Source of the DNA: Bacteriovoracaceae bacterium
GTDB taxonomy: Bacteria > Bdellovibrionota > Bacteriovoracia > Bacteriovoracales > Bacteriovoracaceae
DNA: 64,000 nucleotides
Reading direction: 5' to 3'
NCBI GenBank assembly: GCA_021737405.1
Contig: JAIPEG010000010.1
Span: forward strand, 26,619 to 90,618
Part shown: positions 45,104 to 53,372 of the stretch, piece by piece
Layout of the letters: every line of letters starts with the position of its first letter
How positions within the stretch are numbered: position 1 is the first letter of the stretch
Notes under the pieces: model-generated
What the model saw: only the letters and a program-made list of their open reading frames with translations
Databases searched by the model: none
Told to the model about the DNA's origin: nothing
Position numbers and translations under genes: made by a program

Positions 45104-46246
45104 TTAATTTGCCGCCTCTTTAAGTAGGTTCTTAGCAATGATCATAATCATCACTTCATTTGTCCCAGCTCCAATTTCATTGAGCTTGTTGTCCCTCATG
45201 AGTCTCTCCACAGGGAACTCTCTAGAGTACCCGTAGCCTCCATGAAGCTGAATGGCATCTAGTGCAATCTTTGTGGCCATCTTTGGGATTTGGAGTTTGG
45301 CCATTGCCGCTGTAACGGGACCTCTTTCTCCTTGATCGTAGCGGTAGCACAGGTTGTAGAGAAAATTTCTCATCATCTCTGTTTCTGTAGCCATTTCTGC
45401 AATCATTTTTTGGATAAGTTGATAGTCGCCAATATTTTTTCCAAATTGTTTTCTTTCATTGGCGTATTTTATACATTGATCGGTACAGGCTTGAGCTATG
45501 CCAAGTGAAATACCAGCAATCGTTAGTCTTTCAATATCAAGATTTTTCATCATGTGATAAACCGATTGGCCTTCTTCGCCTACAAGGTTTTCAGCTGGAC
45601 ACGAAATGTTATCAAAAATCAGCTCTCCGGTCGGTGAGCCACGCATTCCCATTTTATGGATTGGTTTTCCAACTTCGTAGTGACCCTTGTCTTTTTCGAG
45701 GATAAAGGTCGATAGGTTTTTCTTTTCCTCACCTGTGCGCGTGTAGACGTAAGCAATGTCTGAATATTGGGCGTTGGTGATCCACATTTTCGTGCCATTA
45801 ATAGTGTAATGATCACCATTTTTCTTGGCGCGAGTCTGTATGCCTATGGCATCAGAACCATACTCTGGTTCACTCATTCCCATACAACCAATATGTTCTC
45901 CCGTGACAAGTTTTGGGAGATATTTTGCTTTTTGCTCTTTTGAAGCATTATTTTGAATATTATTAACGGCCAAAATGGAATGGGCTAAATAACTTAGAGT
46001 AAGACCCGGACATGCCTTGCCAAATTCTTCCATGACTAAAGTCGCGGCCAAGCAACCCATGCCAGCTCCACCATATTCAGGATCAGCAGTAATACCTAGA
46101 ACACCAAGTTCACCCATCTTTCTAAAGGCTTCAAGGTTGAAGGTTTCTTCCGTGTCGTGCTTCTCGGCATGTGGGGCGATTTCTTTTCGGGCAAAATCAC
46201 GGCAGACTTCTTGTAATTGTTTTTCTTCATCAGTGAAATACCACAT
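45104..46246 (-). CDS. acyl-CoA dehydrogenase, isovaleryl/long-chain type
   Basis: A 380-residue enzyme starting at the ATG at 46246 (MWYFTDEEKQLQEV), with AAGGA six bases before it. It has the ACAD motifs MGMSEPEYGSDAIG, KMWITNAQ and LHGGYGYSREFPVERLMRD. The C-terminal motif reads NEIGAGTNEV, without the usual Glu. Instead a glutamate is seen in NLDIERLTIAG, the site used by isovaleryl-CoA and long-chain enzymes. This gene is therefore of a different substrate class from its neighbour. The two form one operon. Confidence 0.93.
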   Translation of the reverse strand: MWYFTDEEKQLQEVCRDFARKEIAPHAEKHDTEETFNLEAFRKMGELGVLGITADPEYGGAGMGCLAATLVMEEFGKACPGLTLSYLAHSILAVNNIQNNASKEQKAKYLPKLVTGEHIGCMGMSEPEYGSDAIGIQTRAKKNGDHYTINGTKMWITNAQYSDIAYVYTRTGEEKKNLSTFILEKDKGHYEVGKPIHKMGMRGSPTGELIFDNISCPAENLVGEEGQSVYHMMKNLDIERLTIAGISLGIAQACTDQCIKYANERKQFGKNIGDYQLIQKMIAEMATETEMMRNFLYNLCYRYDQGERGPVTAAMAKLQIPKMATKIALDAIQLHGGYGYSREFPVERLMRDNKLNEIGAGTNEVMIMIIAKNLLKEAAN

Positions 46247-46427
46247 GACAGTTCCTTTGTTGTGCATGACATAAAAACAGGAAATCTTAGCAAAACCCTT
46301 GAAAATCTGACAAGTTACCTAGCATTAGATGGTTTGGGTGCGATGCAAAATGCAAATCGATGCTTGCCATCATTTTTTCTAAATTGCTAAAATCACAATG
46401 TCTATTTGTAGGTAAGGATGCCTAAGC

Positions 46428-48194
46428 GTGTTAAACGAGGTCGATTTGTCATTAACGACTCCTGTAATCAGGGATGAAGACGCAGTTTTTCCAGGAGAGA
46501 ATTGGTTTTTCTATTGGAAAACTTCTGCCTCTCTTTGGAGAAGTAAAATTGAATCCATGACAGGATCTAATACTCTATTAGTTCCAATCAATTGGTCCTT
46601 TCACAGTGAGACTGGTGACAGTTATGACTTCGCTCAGGAGAAGCCTGAGACTGACTTAAAGAGATTGGTAAGTATCGCTGATGAATTAGGAAAAGATATT
46701 ATCTTTCTTGTACCTATGTCTCCTTGCCCCTTTCTTCCAAATGGTGGTCTTCCAAGCCTACTGGCCAGAACCCCCATGGTCGATGGTCGAGGTCGCTATA
46801 AAGCATTTGTTGATCAAGACGGAACTCTTAATAAGATGTTCTCCTTTTTTGATCCTCGTGTTTATAAAAGTTATGGAAAGTTTACGCGTGAGCTAGGTCA
46901 ATATTTTTCCCAAATGGGTATTTCAAGTGATGTTTGGGGTATGGACTGTGGCCAAATTTCTCTTGATGGATTTCAAAGTACATTAAGAGATTTTTCACCT
47001 GTCTTTCAACAGGGTTTTGGTCGTTTTATCGCTACCAAAAAAGATGAATTAAGTGCTCAAGGAGAAAATGACTTTGATGGAGTTATGACACCTGATCAAG
47101 AGCATCGTTTTTCTCAAGAGTTTTTGAATGTCATTCGTAGTGTTTATGCTGAGTCATGTGAGTCTGGTCTCAGTGGTAATTGGGAAGGTTCTCTTAAAGT
47201 TGGCTTTATTGGTGGATCTGATGATGACTTCTTTAGAAGACTCAATCAAAAGGACCGCATCACGTCTTATACCTTCGACCTCTTAGAGAGCCTCTCTCTC
47301 AATGCACTACCCACAAGCTTATTGCTACCCGGCCGCTTAAAGAAGGGTATTTTAGGCCGCATGTTTAATCAATTGGTGAGCCAGTCATTTTCAGAGCATC
47401 TCTTTTCAGAGCATTCATTTGAGGATGAGGGCCTGGCCCATTTTAAGCCAAAACGTTTTTTTGAAGTTTTTGATCTGACATCAGATATTGCACCTGACAC
47501 TGTTGGTTGGGCCGATTTAGGACTTTGGGATTATCTGCAAAAGTATTATTCCTGGTGTTATAGCGATCAAGGAGAGACACCTTTCGTGTGGCGAGAAGAC
47601 TCTGATATGGATAAGATTTTTTTCTTCCATGGCATAACAATGAATCAAAAGCTTTTTCATAATATCCTTAAGACTTTTATGAGTGGTGGAAAGGTCATCC
47701 TTAATCGCTCTGGCTTGAGTCGAGAATATCAAAAAAAATTAGAAGCCTTTTTTCTCGAAAATGATCTAGATGTTGAAAAGGTAAAAGTTACGACGACAAT
47801 TTATAATGCCAATTTGGGTGAAGGCCGTTTTCTTATTTTCCAAGGGGACGATCTACTTGATCTCGATGATAAGAAAATTTTAGAATTTTGGCATAAAGTG
47901 CTTACAACCTTTAAAACAAATCATTTAATGGTTTTACCCCCTGAGGGGGTTCAGGTTACTTGGAGAGTGAGAGGTTGCAATACGAATGAGCTGACTTATG
48001 AAGAAGTTCGCCGCATGGATATCTATAATCCGAGCTCTTATAAAAAGAAAATGAAGTTTAGTATTCCCGATAATTTTCGCCTTTTAAAAGTTGTAGATGA
48101 AGAGAAAGTTACTTTCCATCACGGTCAAAAAGAAATTGAAATAGACTTCCTTCCAGAAGGCTCACTCTCTTTAGACTTTGGAGTGTTTTCATGA
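46428..48194 (+). CDS. GH35-like TIM-barrel protein without visible catalytic motif
   Basis: Start GTG, with AAGGA nine bases upstream. The 588-residue protein has no signal peptide. Its N-terminal half follows the beta-galactosidase (GH35/GH42-like) barrel: NTLLVPINWSFHSE, GDSYDF, DLKRLVSIADELG, and PNGGLPSLLAR. The general acid motif of GH35 (QxENEYG) is not seen; the corresponding region reads VWGMDCGQISLD. The C-terminal half contains a region GGKVILNRSGLSREY like the GATase-like domain of GH42 proteins. It may bind or process a sugar; activity is uncertain. It overlaps the next gene by four bases (ATGA). Confidence 0.6.
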   Translation: MLNEVDLSLTTPVIRDEDAVFPGENWFFYWKTSASLWRSKIESMTGSNTLLVPINWSFHSETGDSYDFAQEKPETDLKRLVSIADELGKDIIFLVPMSPCPFLPNGGLPSLLARTPMVDGRGRYKAFVDQDGTLNKMFSFFDPRVYKSYGKFTRELGQYFSQMGISSDVWGMDCGQISLDGFQSTLRDFSPVFQQGFGRFIATKKDELSAQGENDFDGVMTPDQEHRFSQEFLNVIRSVYAESCESGLSGNWEGSLKVGFIGGSDDDFFRRLNQKDRITSYTFDLLESLSLNALPTSLLLPGRLKKGILGRMFNQLVSQSFSEHLFSEHSFEDEGLAHFKPKRFFEVFDLTSDIAPDTVGWADLGLWDYLQKYYSWCYSDQGETPFVWREDSDMDKIFFFHGITMNQKLFHNILKTFMSGGKVILNRSGLSREYQKKLEAFFLENDLDVEKVKVTTTIYNANLGEGRFLIFQGDDLLDLDDKKILEFWHKVLTTFKTNHLMVLPPEGVQVTWRVRGCNTNELTYEEVRRMDIYNPSSYKKKMKFSIPDNFRLLKVVDEEKVTFHHGQKEIEIDFLPEGSLSLDFGVFS

Positions 48195-48595
48195 GCTTAG
48201 AAAAATCGATTCTAACGATCATTTATGGTCCCTATCAAAAAGCAGGCAGAATTGAAGGGCAAGAAATTATGTCCGTTTTTAATGAGAATGGTTTAGTTGA
48301 TGAGACAACTCTTGATGAAGAATATCTTGAAGTTGTTAATCATGCTCCTGGTGTCTTAGAAGAGGGGGCTGTCGGACCGTTTAATGATCTAGAAGTAATT
48401 CAAAAATTTAGCTTCAATCTATGCCAAAAATTGGGCAATCATGGGGCATCTCTTGTTTCACTTGATGATTATAATGAACTTCTAGCGGCTTCTTATAAAG
48501 TCGAAGACTTAAAACAAAAGCTTGAAGAGAAGGGGAGTTTTATAAAAAATCCAGAAGCAGGTAAGTCTGGAATTTTTAATAAGATTTTTAATTAG
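48191..48595 (+). CDS. hypothetical protein coupled to the GH35-like gene
   Basis: A 134-residue soluble acidic protein with no known motif. Its ATG overlaps the stop of the preceding gene, so the two are probably made together in set ratio. The sequence has a helical C-terminal part (YNELLAASYKVEDLKQKLEEKG). The gene ends eight bases into the convergent EEP gene. Confidence 0.65.
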   Translation: MSLEKSILTIIYGPYQKAGRIEGQEIMSVFNENGLVDETTLDEEYLEVVNHAPGVLEEGAVGPFNDLEVIQKFSFNLCQKLGNHGASLVSLDDYNELLAASYKVEDLKQKLEEKGSFIKNPEAGKSGIFNKIFN

Positions 48596-49442
48596 GAATT
48601 CTCTCTAAGGTTACCTCTAAAGCGCTGTGATCTGAATAATCTGGAAGGGGTATCACTTGAGCATCTTTGACATTAAAGCCTTTGGTAAATACCCAGTCTA
48701 GAGAAAGACCCAAGACCTTTGTTCGGTGATCATTTTTGAAAACAATTTCTTGAAGCCCTAGGGCCTTAACTTTTTCTTTTAAAGTCATTAATCTCTCTTC
48801 TGACCAAGTATTAAAATCTCCCGCAAGAACTATCTGGGGATGGTCCTTAATAAGATCAAAGACCCTTTTGAGTTCGTAGAGCCACTCTTTATAAGTAACA
48901 AAGTTTAAAGAGTGAACATTGATGACTAGAAGGTCACCATAATCGGCCACCATAAAACTTTTGGGAGAGATGATAAGCGGCTCACTATAACGAGTATGAA
49001 ATATTTGAGTTTTCTTAGGTTTGTAGCGAGTAATAATAGAGAGACCGTTGAGATTCTTATCAATTGTGAAAGTTGGGACAAAGTAGTGATGGCCTTCATA
49101 ATCCAGATTTCTTAATGACCATTCCCAAACATTTTCTTGAAAGAGAAGAAAATCATAACCTTTTAAAGGAAAAGAGAGAGGTTTCTCACCAAATAAATCT
49201 CCTTTATGAATATTCCAAACGAGAAAACTTAATCTGTCCGGCATTTCAGTTGGAAAGACTTTTCCTTTGGTATTTTCATGGAGAATTGGTTTTTCAATTC
49301 TTATGGAAAAAAGGCCTCTTACTAAATCTTGCGCAAAATATGACTCTGACGCGTGACTAATGTTGGTCAAGATCATTAAAAAGGCTGCAATAGTAGATAG
49401 GGTTTCTCTGTTAATTAGCATATTTAATAGGCAACTTTTCAT
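48588..49442 (-). CDS. secreted EEP-family endonuclease/phosphatase-like protein
   Basis: A protein of about 284 residues with a signal-like N-terminus (STIAAFLMILTNISHA). It belongs to the exonuclease-endonuclease-phosphatase superfamily: FLVWNIHKGD at the start, FLLFQENVWE with the metal-binding Glu, VNVHSLNF, GDFNTWS and the C-terminal DYSDHSALEV. These supply the Asn, Glu, Asp and His residues of the EEP active site. The start is uncertain; no ribosome site is clear. It is divergent from a paralogue of the same family 60-odd bases away. Substrate may be DNA, RNA or a lipid phosphate. Confidence 0.82.
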   Translation of the reverse strand: MKSCLLNMLINRETLSTIAAFLMILTNISHASESYFAQDLVRGLFSIRIEKPILHENTKGKVFPTEMPDRLSFLVWNIHKGDLFGEKPLSFPLKGYDFLLFQENVWEWSLRNLDYEGHHYFVPTFTIDKNLNGLSIITRYKPKKTQIFHTRYSEPLIISPKSFMVADYGDLLVINVHSLNFVTYKEWLYELKRVFDLIKDHPQIVLAGDFNTWSEERLMTLKEKVKALGLQEIVFKNDHRTKVLGLSLDWVFTKGFNVKDAQVIPLPDYSDHSALEVTLERIPN

Positions 49443-49446
49443 TTGG

Positions 49447-49476
49447 TTTACAACAAAGAGCAAATTAAAAGATAAT
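49447..49476 (+). promoter_or_regulatory. promoter of the second EEP gene
   Basis: TTTACA and GATAAT are 18 bases apart, five of six matches each, about 48 bases before the ATG at 49525. It lies in the short gap between the two divergent genes. Confidence 0.5.
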
Positions 49477-49524
49477 AGTAGCTACAGGGACTATAAACAA
49501 ACTAATTCATTCTAAGGAACACGG

Positions 49525-50382
49525 ATGTTGCTTGCTAAAAACATGAACTCTTTTATTAAGCTAAAATTTGTGGCGATTTTATTCGCGGTTTTTCTCTCCT
49601 CTCATAATATTGAGGCGAGTCGTTTTCTTATTCCAAAAGATAATAATGTGATTGAAGTTATAAATCAGGTGGAATCGATTGATTACATAATTCCTCGTGA
49701 TGATATTAAGGTCTTCGTTTGGAATATGTATAAAGGCGGAAAAGAGACCTGGCCTGAGGACTTTAAAAGATTGATTCATGGAAAAGATATTCTTCTACTG
49801 CAGGAGGTATTAACAGTTCCACAAATGACTCAAGAAATTATGAAAGATGTTGGCAGGACTTACTACCTTGCGACTAGTTTCATTGATAAGAAGAGAAATT
49901 TTGCTCGAACAGGCGTGGCCACGGCTTCTCAGTATGAGCCAGTGCGTGTGGGTTGGCAGAGAAGTTATTATCGTGAGCCAGTGATCAAGACTCCAAAAAT
50001 GGTAGGCGTGGTTGAGTATGATCTTTCAGGAACAGATAAAAACCTTTTGACTCTTAATATTCACGCCATCAATTTTGTCTCTACTAGAAAACTAAAGCAT
50101 ATGGTAAAGGCCGCTTTAGATGAGGCGAGCCGCCATGATGGCCCCGTGGTATTTGGGGGCGACTTTAATACATGGTCTAAAAAGAAACTTAGAATGCTCT
50201 CCTCTCTTATGAGTTCCTACGGTTACAAAGAGGTAGCTTTTTCTCAAGATGGCAGAATGAAGACTTTTGGAAATATTTTAGATCACATCTATGTTCGCGA
50301 TCTAAAAGTAAAGAAATCAGTAGTTTACAACTCAGTTGAAGGCTCTGATCATAAGGCCATGGAAGTGCATCTCGCATTCTAA
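49525..50382 (+). CDS. secreted EEP-family endonuclease/phosphatase-like protein
   Basis: The 285-residue product starts at an ATG with AAGGA ahead and has a signal-like start (FVAILFAVFLSSHNIEA). It carries the EEP motifs VFVWNMYKGG, ILLLQEVLT, LNIHAINFVS, GGDFNTWSKKK and the C-terminal EGSDHKAMEVHL. It is a diverged paralogue of the neighbour on the opposite strand (shared GDFNTWS and SDH motifs). In the LDHIYVRD segment the DH pair is retained, whereas the neighbour has LDWVF. Probably exported. A role in breaking down foreign nucleic acid is an inference. Confidence 0.84.
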   Translation: MLLAKNMNSFIKLKFVAILFAVFLSSHNIEASRFLIPKDNNVIEVINQVESIDYIIPRDDIKVFVWNMYKGGKETWPEDFKRLIHGKDILLLQEVLTVPQMTQEIMKDVGRTYYLATSFIDKKRNFARTGVATASQYEPVRVGWQRSYYREPVIKTPKMVGVVEYDLSGTDKNLLTLNIHAINFVSTRKLKHMVKAALDEASRHDGPVVFGGDFNTWSKKKLRMLSSLMSSYGYKEVAFSQDGRMKTFGNILDHIYVRDLKVKKSVVYNSVEGSDHKAMEVHLAF

Positions 50383-50424
50383 TAGATAGTCTTTTCATAA
50401 GAACTTGCCATATTCCTCGCATTT

Positions 50425-50443
50425 AACCATAAGAGTTATGGTT
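50425..50443. repeat. inverted repeat before the small Cys-rich gene
   Basis: AACCATAA and TTATGGTT form a perfect eight-base stem around GAG, in the 83-base gap before the 50466 gene. There is no T run, so it is more like an operator or leader hairpin than a terminator. Confidence 0.4.
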
Positions 50444-50465
50444 TAAAACGATAGAGGAAAAACTT

Positions 50466-50771
50466 ATGAAACCTTTAATATTTACTTTGATGTTAATTCT
50501 ATCCGCTTCCTCATGGGCCTTAAGTGAAAGCGTCGTCTTAAGACTTGTAAAAGAAGATATTGCTTCTGAAACTCTTATTAGAGGAAAGCGCTATGTTGAC
50601 TCTCTAAAAATAAGAAGCTGCGATGACTCCTCTTGCCTCCTGGATTATGAGTATTTTGCAAGTGGCTGTTATTATGATTATTGCTACGATCTTCAGTGTA
50701 ATGGATTGATATCCTTTGACCTAAATGAAGTTGAAAGTGAGATTAAATCTGAATCTTGTATTGATTTATAA
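50466..50771 (+). CDS. small secreted Cys-rich protein
   Basis: A 101-residue protein with a signal peptide (MKPLIFTLMLILSASSWA, cleavage near WA-LSE). The mature part of about 83 residues has six or so cysteines, including SCDDSSC and GCYYDYCYDLQC, so disulfides are likely. AGAGG precedes the start. No family is recognised. It follows the second EEP gene. Confidence 0.7.
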   Translation: MKPLIFTLMLILSASSWALSESVVLRLVKEDIASETLIRGKRYVDSLKIRSCDDSSCLLDYEYFASGCYYDYCYDLQCNGLISFDLNEVESEIKSESCIDL

Positions 50772-50830
50772 GTTATAGGATTTACAGAGATAGTTGCTAA
50801 TTCTTACTGGTAAGGATAAAAGTCCATCCT

Positions 50831-51898
50831 ATGGGTCCTACAACAAAACCTTCTCTATATGCTTTCACGATGGAAGGTCTTCAAGATTTTCTTGTTGAAA
50901 AGGGCTTTGCAAAGTTTGCGGCCAAACAAATCTATAATTGGCTCTACCAAAACTGGGAGTTTGATCCCGAAAATTGGTCAAATGTTTCAAAGAAACTCAA
51001 AGAATTTTTAAAGACAGAAATGGACTTAAGCTTGCCTAAAGTTGTGTGGCAAGGACTATCAAAAGATGGAACACGCAAGTTTCTCATTGGAATGAGTGAT
51101 CAACAATCTGTTGAGACTGTGGCGATTCCAGCAAAAGATCGACTTACCCTTTGTATTTCTTCTCAAGTAGGGTGCGCCATAGGCTGTACTTTTTGCCATA
51201 CTGGTACGATGGGCCTTAAGAGACACCTGCTCCCTCAAGAAATTGTCGGCCAATTTCTAGCTGTCACCCTATGGCTTAAGAAAAATGCTGATGAAAGTGC
51301 AAGGCTTACAAATATTGTCTATATGGGTCAGGGAGAGCCTCTTCATAACTTTGATAATGTGAAAGTCGCTACTGAAGTTTTCCTGGAGCCAAATGGTTTA
51401 AGCTTAAGCCAAAGAAAAGTGACTCTTTCTACTTCTGGACTAGTGCCACAGATTAAAAAGTTATGGGATTTTCCACCTGTGAATATCGCCATCTCTCTCC
51501 ATGCGGCCAACAATGACATCAGAACGGAATTAATGCCAATTAATAAGGCCTATGATTTAAGCCGTCTCTTTGAGGCCATCAAATCTATCCCTCTTAAGGC
51601 CCACCGTCGCATCACTTATGAATATATATTGATTGATAATTATAACGATCGTCAGCAGGATATTGATTCATTGCTAGAACTTCTAGATAAAAGAGAGTCA
51701 AAGATAAACATCATTCCTTTCAATGAGTATCCAGGCAGCGCATTTAAGAGGCCAAGTGATGCTAAAATTCGATGGTTTCAAGACTCTTTAAATAATGGTG
51801 GTTGTGTAACTACAGTTCGCACAACCAAGGGCGATGATATTTTAGCAGCTTGTGGTCAGCTAAAATCAATGGAAGAAAAGCTCAATCTTTGGGAATAA
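50831..51898 (+). CDS. rlmN: 23S rRNA/tRNA adenine-C2 methyltransferase RlmN
   Basis: RlmN is a radical SAM enzyme that methylates C2 of A2503 in 23S rRNA and of A37 in some tRNAs. The 355-residue protein has the iron-sulfur motif CAIGCTFCHTG, the RlmN N-terminal domain (ALDxxxxQIYNW type, here AAKQIYNWLYQ), IVYMGQGEPLHN, SLHAANN, and the C-terminal GGCVTTVRTTKGDDILAACGQL, which has the second cysteine used in transfer. Length is normal. The next gene is convergent. Confidence 0.97.
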   Translation: MGPTTKPSLYAFTMEGLQDFLVEKGFAKFAAKQIYNWLYQNWEFDPENWSNVSKKLKEFLKTEMDLSLPKVVWQGLSKDGTRKFLIGMSDQQSVETVAIPAKDRLTLCISSQVGCAIGCTFCHTGTMGLKRHLLPQEIVGQFLAVTLWLKKNADESARLTNIVYMGQGEPLHNFDNVKVATEVFLEPNGLSLSQRKVTLSTSGLVPQIKKLWDFPPVNIAISLHAANNDIRTELMPINKAYDLSRLFEAIKSIPLKAHRRITYEYILIDNYNDRQQDIDSLLELLDKRESKINIIPFNEYPGSAFKRPSDAKIRWFQDSLNNGGCVTTVRTTKGDDILAACGQLKSMEEKLNLWE

Positions 51899-51900
51899 TC

Positions 51901-52203
51901 TTACTTAAAAATCCACGGACGTAATTGTGGGCCACTTGGCTCGGGGCTTGTTGCTGAAGAGGGGTTTCTTCCTTCTTCATCTACATTTTCTGAGGCGACA
52001 TCTCTTTGATAAACCGGTGCTTCTTCAACACGGTAACCATTTTCACCAAAATCTTTAAAGTCTTTTTCCTGGGCCACATTCACGACAGGTGCCGTATCTT
52101 GGCTTTTCCATCTTAGTTTTGGAGCTTTGTACTCCTCAGAGAGGGTAGAGAAGGCGAAAAAGCTCATCAGAAGTGTTAATGTCAAGGCATGAGATATTTT
52201 CAT
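51901..52203 (-). CDS. small secreted protein
   Basis: A 100-residue protein with a signal peptide (MKISHALTLTLLMSFFAFSTLS, cleavage near LSEEY). The mature part is hydrophilic and probably disordered, with a Ser/Pro/Glu-rich tail (SSATSPEPSG). AGGAGG-type sequence precedes the ATG. It is convergent with rlmN, two bases away. No known family. Confidence 0.65.
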   Translation of the reverse strand: MKISHALTLTLLMSFFAFSTLSEEYKAPKLRWKSQDTAPVVNVAQEKDFKDFGENGYRVEEAPVYQRDVASENVDEEGRNPSSATSPEPSGPQLRPWIFK

Positions 52204-52357
52204 TTTTCCTCCTTATCCAGGGGCTGAGTTAACAATTCATCGGTATTACCAATTAAATCTTTAATTAAGGCGAGCAATAGAGTCGATTATTGTTGACCAT
52301 TTTTGACAGGCAAAAAGACGCTAGTTTACGAGAAATCAATATTTTGGGAGACTATAA

Positions 52358-52390
52358 ATGTCATTCTTATCACAATTCTATTTGGAGTAG
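52358..52390 (+). CDS. possible 10-residue leader ORF before sppA
   Basis: ATG at 52358, with GGGAG nine bases ahead, opens a frame MSFLSQFYLE that stops at TAG 52388. The stop is seven bases from the sppA ATG, and the sppA ribosome site GGAG lies inside its last codons. Such an arrangement could couple sppA translation to the leader. It is too short to be certain. Confidence 0.25.
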   Translation: MSFLSQFYLE

Positions 52391-52396
52391 AGCCTC

Positions 52397-53350
52397 ATGC
52401 CACAAAGAAAAAATAAAGCGGTGCTTGGAATTCTCATTGTTGTTTTTTTATCATTCGTTTTATTGATGATTTTTGCTTCTTATACAATGAAGAATTTAAA
52501 GTCTGATGATGCTTCTTTCAATGTTGGTTCATTTGGAAAAAAGGGAAGCATTGCCGTTGTCGAAGTTAATGGCGTCATTATGGAATCTAAAAATCTCATC
52601 GAGCTTATTCATCAAGCTGAAAATGATAAAGGCTCTAAGGCGATTATTATTAGAATCAATAGCCCTGGTGGAGCTGTTGGCCCCACTCAAGAGGTTTACG
52701 AAGAGATCAGAAGAATTGATTCAGCCTATGATAAAAGTGAAGGAAAAGAGGGCAAGCCCATTTATGCTAGCTTTGGAACAATTGCAGCGAGTGGCGGATA
52801 CTATTTAGGAGCAGCAACAAGAAGAATCTATTCAAACCCTGGAACTTTAACGGGCTCCATTGGTGTGATCATGCAGTTTATGGACCTTTCACGCCTCTAT
52901 GAATTTGCAATGGTGAATCAACAAAATATAAAATCAGGACGCTATAAAGACATCGGCCAGCCAAACCGCGCCATTACTGTTGAAGAAAAAGCACTACTTG
53001 AGGGTGTTATCTCAGGTGTTCATCAGCAATTTATGAAAGATGTCCTACGCACGCGAAAGAGTAAAATTAAGGGTGACCTTAACGAACTTGCTCAGGGACA
53101 GATCTTTAGTGGCGAGCAAGCTTTTAACTTTGGTTTAGTCGATGATCTTTCAAGTCTTTGGCAAGCCGGACGTAAGATTCACGAAGAGCTAAAGCTTGAG
53201 GGGGAATTTGGCTTTAAGTTTATTGAAAAGAAGAAAAAGTCTGGAATTTGGGCCTTGATGGATAATTTAGATGAAGCGGTTACTAATTTAAGAATACTTT
53301 CTACTAAACTAAGTAATTCATCAGAAGCGCCTGCAATTTTATTTAAGTAA
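52397..53350 (+). CDS. sppA: signal peptide peptidase SppA-like serine protease
   Basis: A 317-residue membrane protease with an N-terminal anchor (about 9-28) and one SppA domain. The nucleophile serine is in GTIAASGGYYLGAA and the lysine in IKSGRYKDIGQPNRA, the Ser-Lys dyad of the short SppA type. GSIGVIMQ and GQIFSGEQAFNFGLVD also fit. This is the single-domain type, as in Bacillus SppA. It is followed 22 bases later by lapB, so both may serve inner-membrane protein turnover. Confidence 0.92.
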   Translation: MPQRKNKAVLGILIVVFLSFVLLMIFASYTMKNLKSDDASFNVGSFGKKGSIAVVEVNGVIMESKNLIELIHQAENDKGSKAIIIRINSPGGAVGPTQEVYEEIRRIDSAYDKSEGKEGKPIYASFGTIAASGGYYLGAATRRIYSNPGTLTGSIGVIMQFMDLSRLYEFAMVNQQNIKSGRYKDIGQPNRAITVEEKALLEGVISGVHQQFMKDVLRTRKSKIKGDLNELAQGQIFSGEQAFNFGLVDDLSSLWQAGRKIHEELKLEGEFGFKFIEKKKKSGIWALMDNLDEAVTNLRILSTKLSNSSEAPAILFK

Positions 53351-53372
53351 AGAGCTCGGAGGAGAGAAGGTC

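Noticed and set aside
46335..46365. CGATGC and ATGCAAA repeats before the GH35-like gene
   Set aside because: Short direct repeats without symmetry; could be chance in AT-rich DNA.
52251..52266. AATTAAA-TC-TTTAATT palindrome upstream of sppA
   Set aside because: All A/T except one base; too likely by chance to be called an operator.
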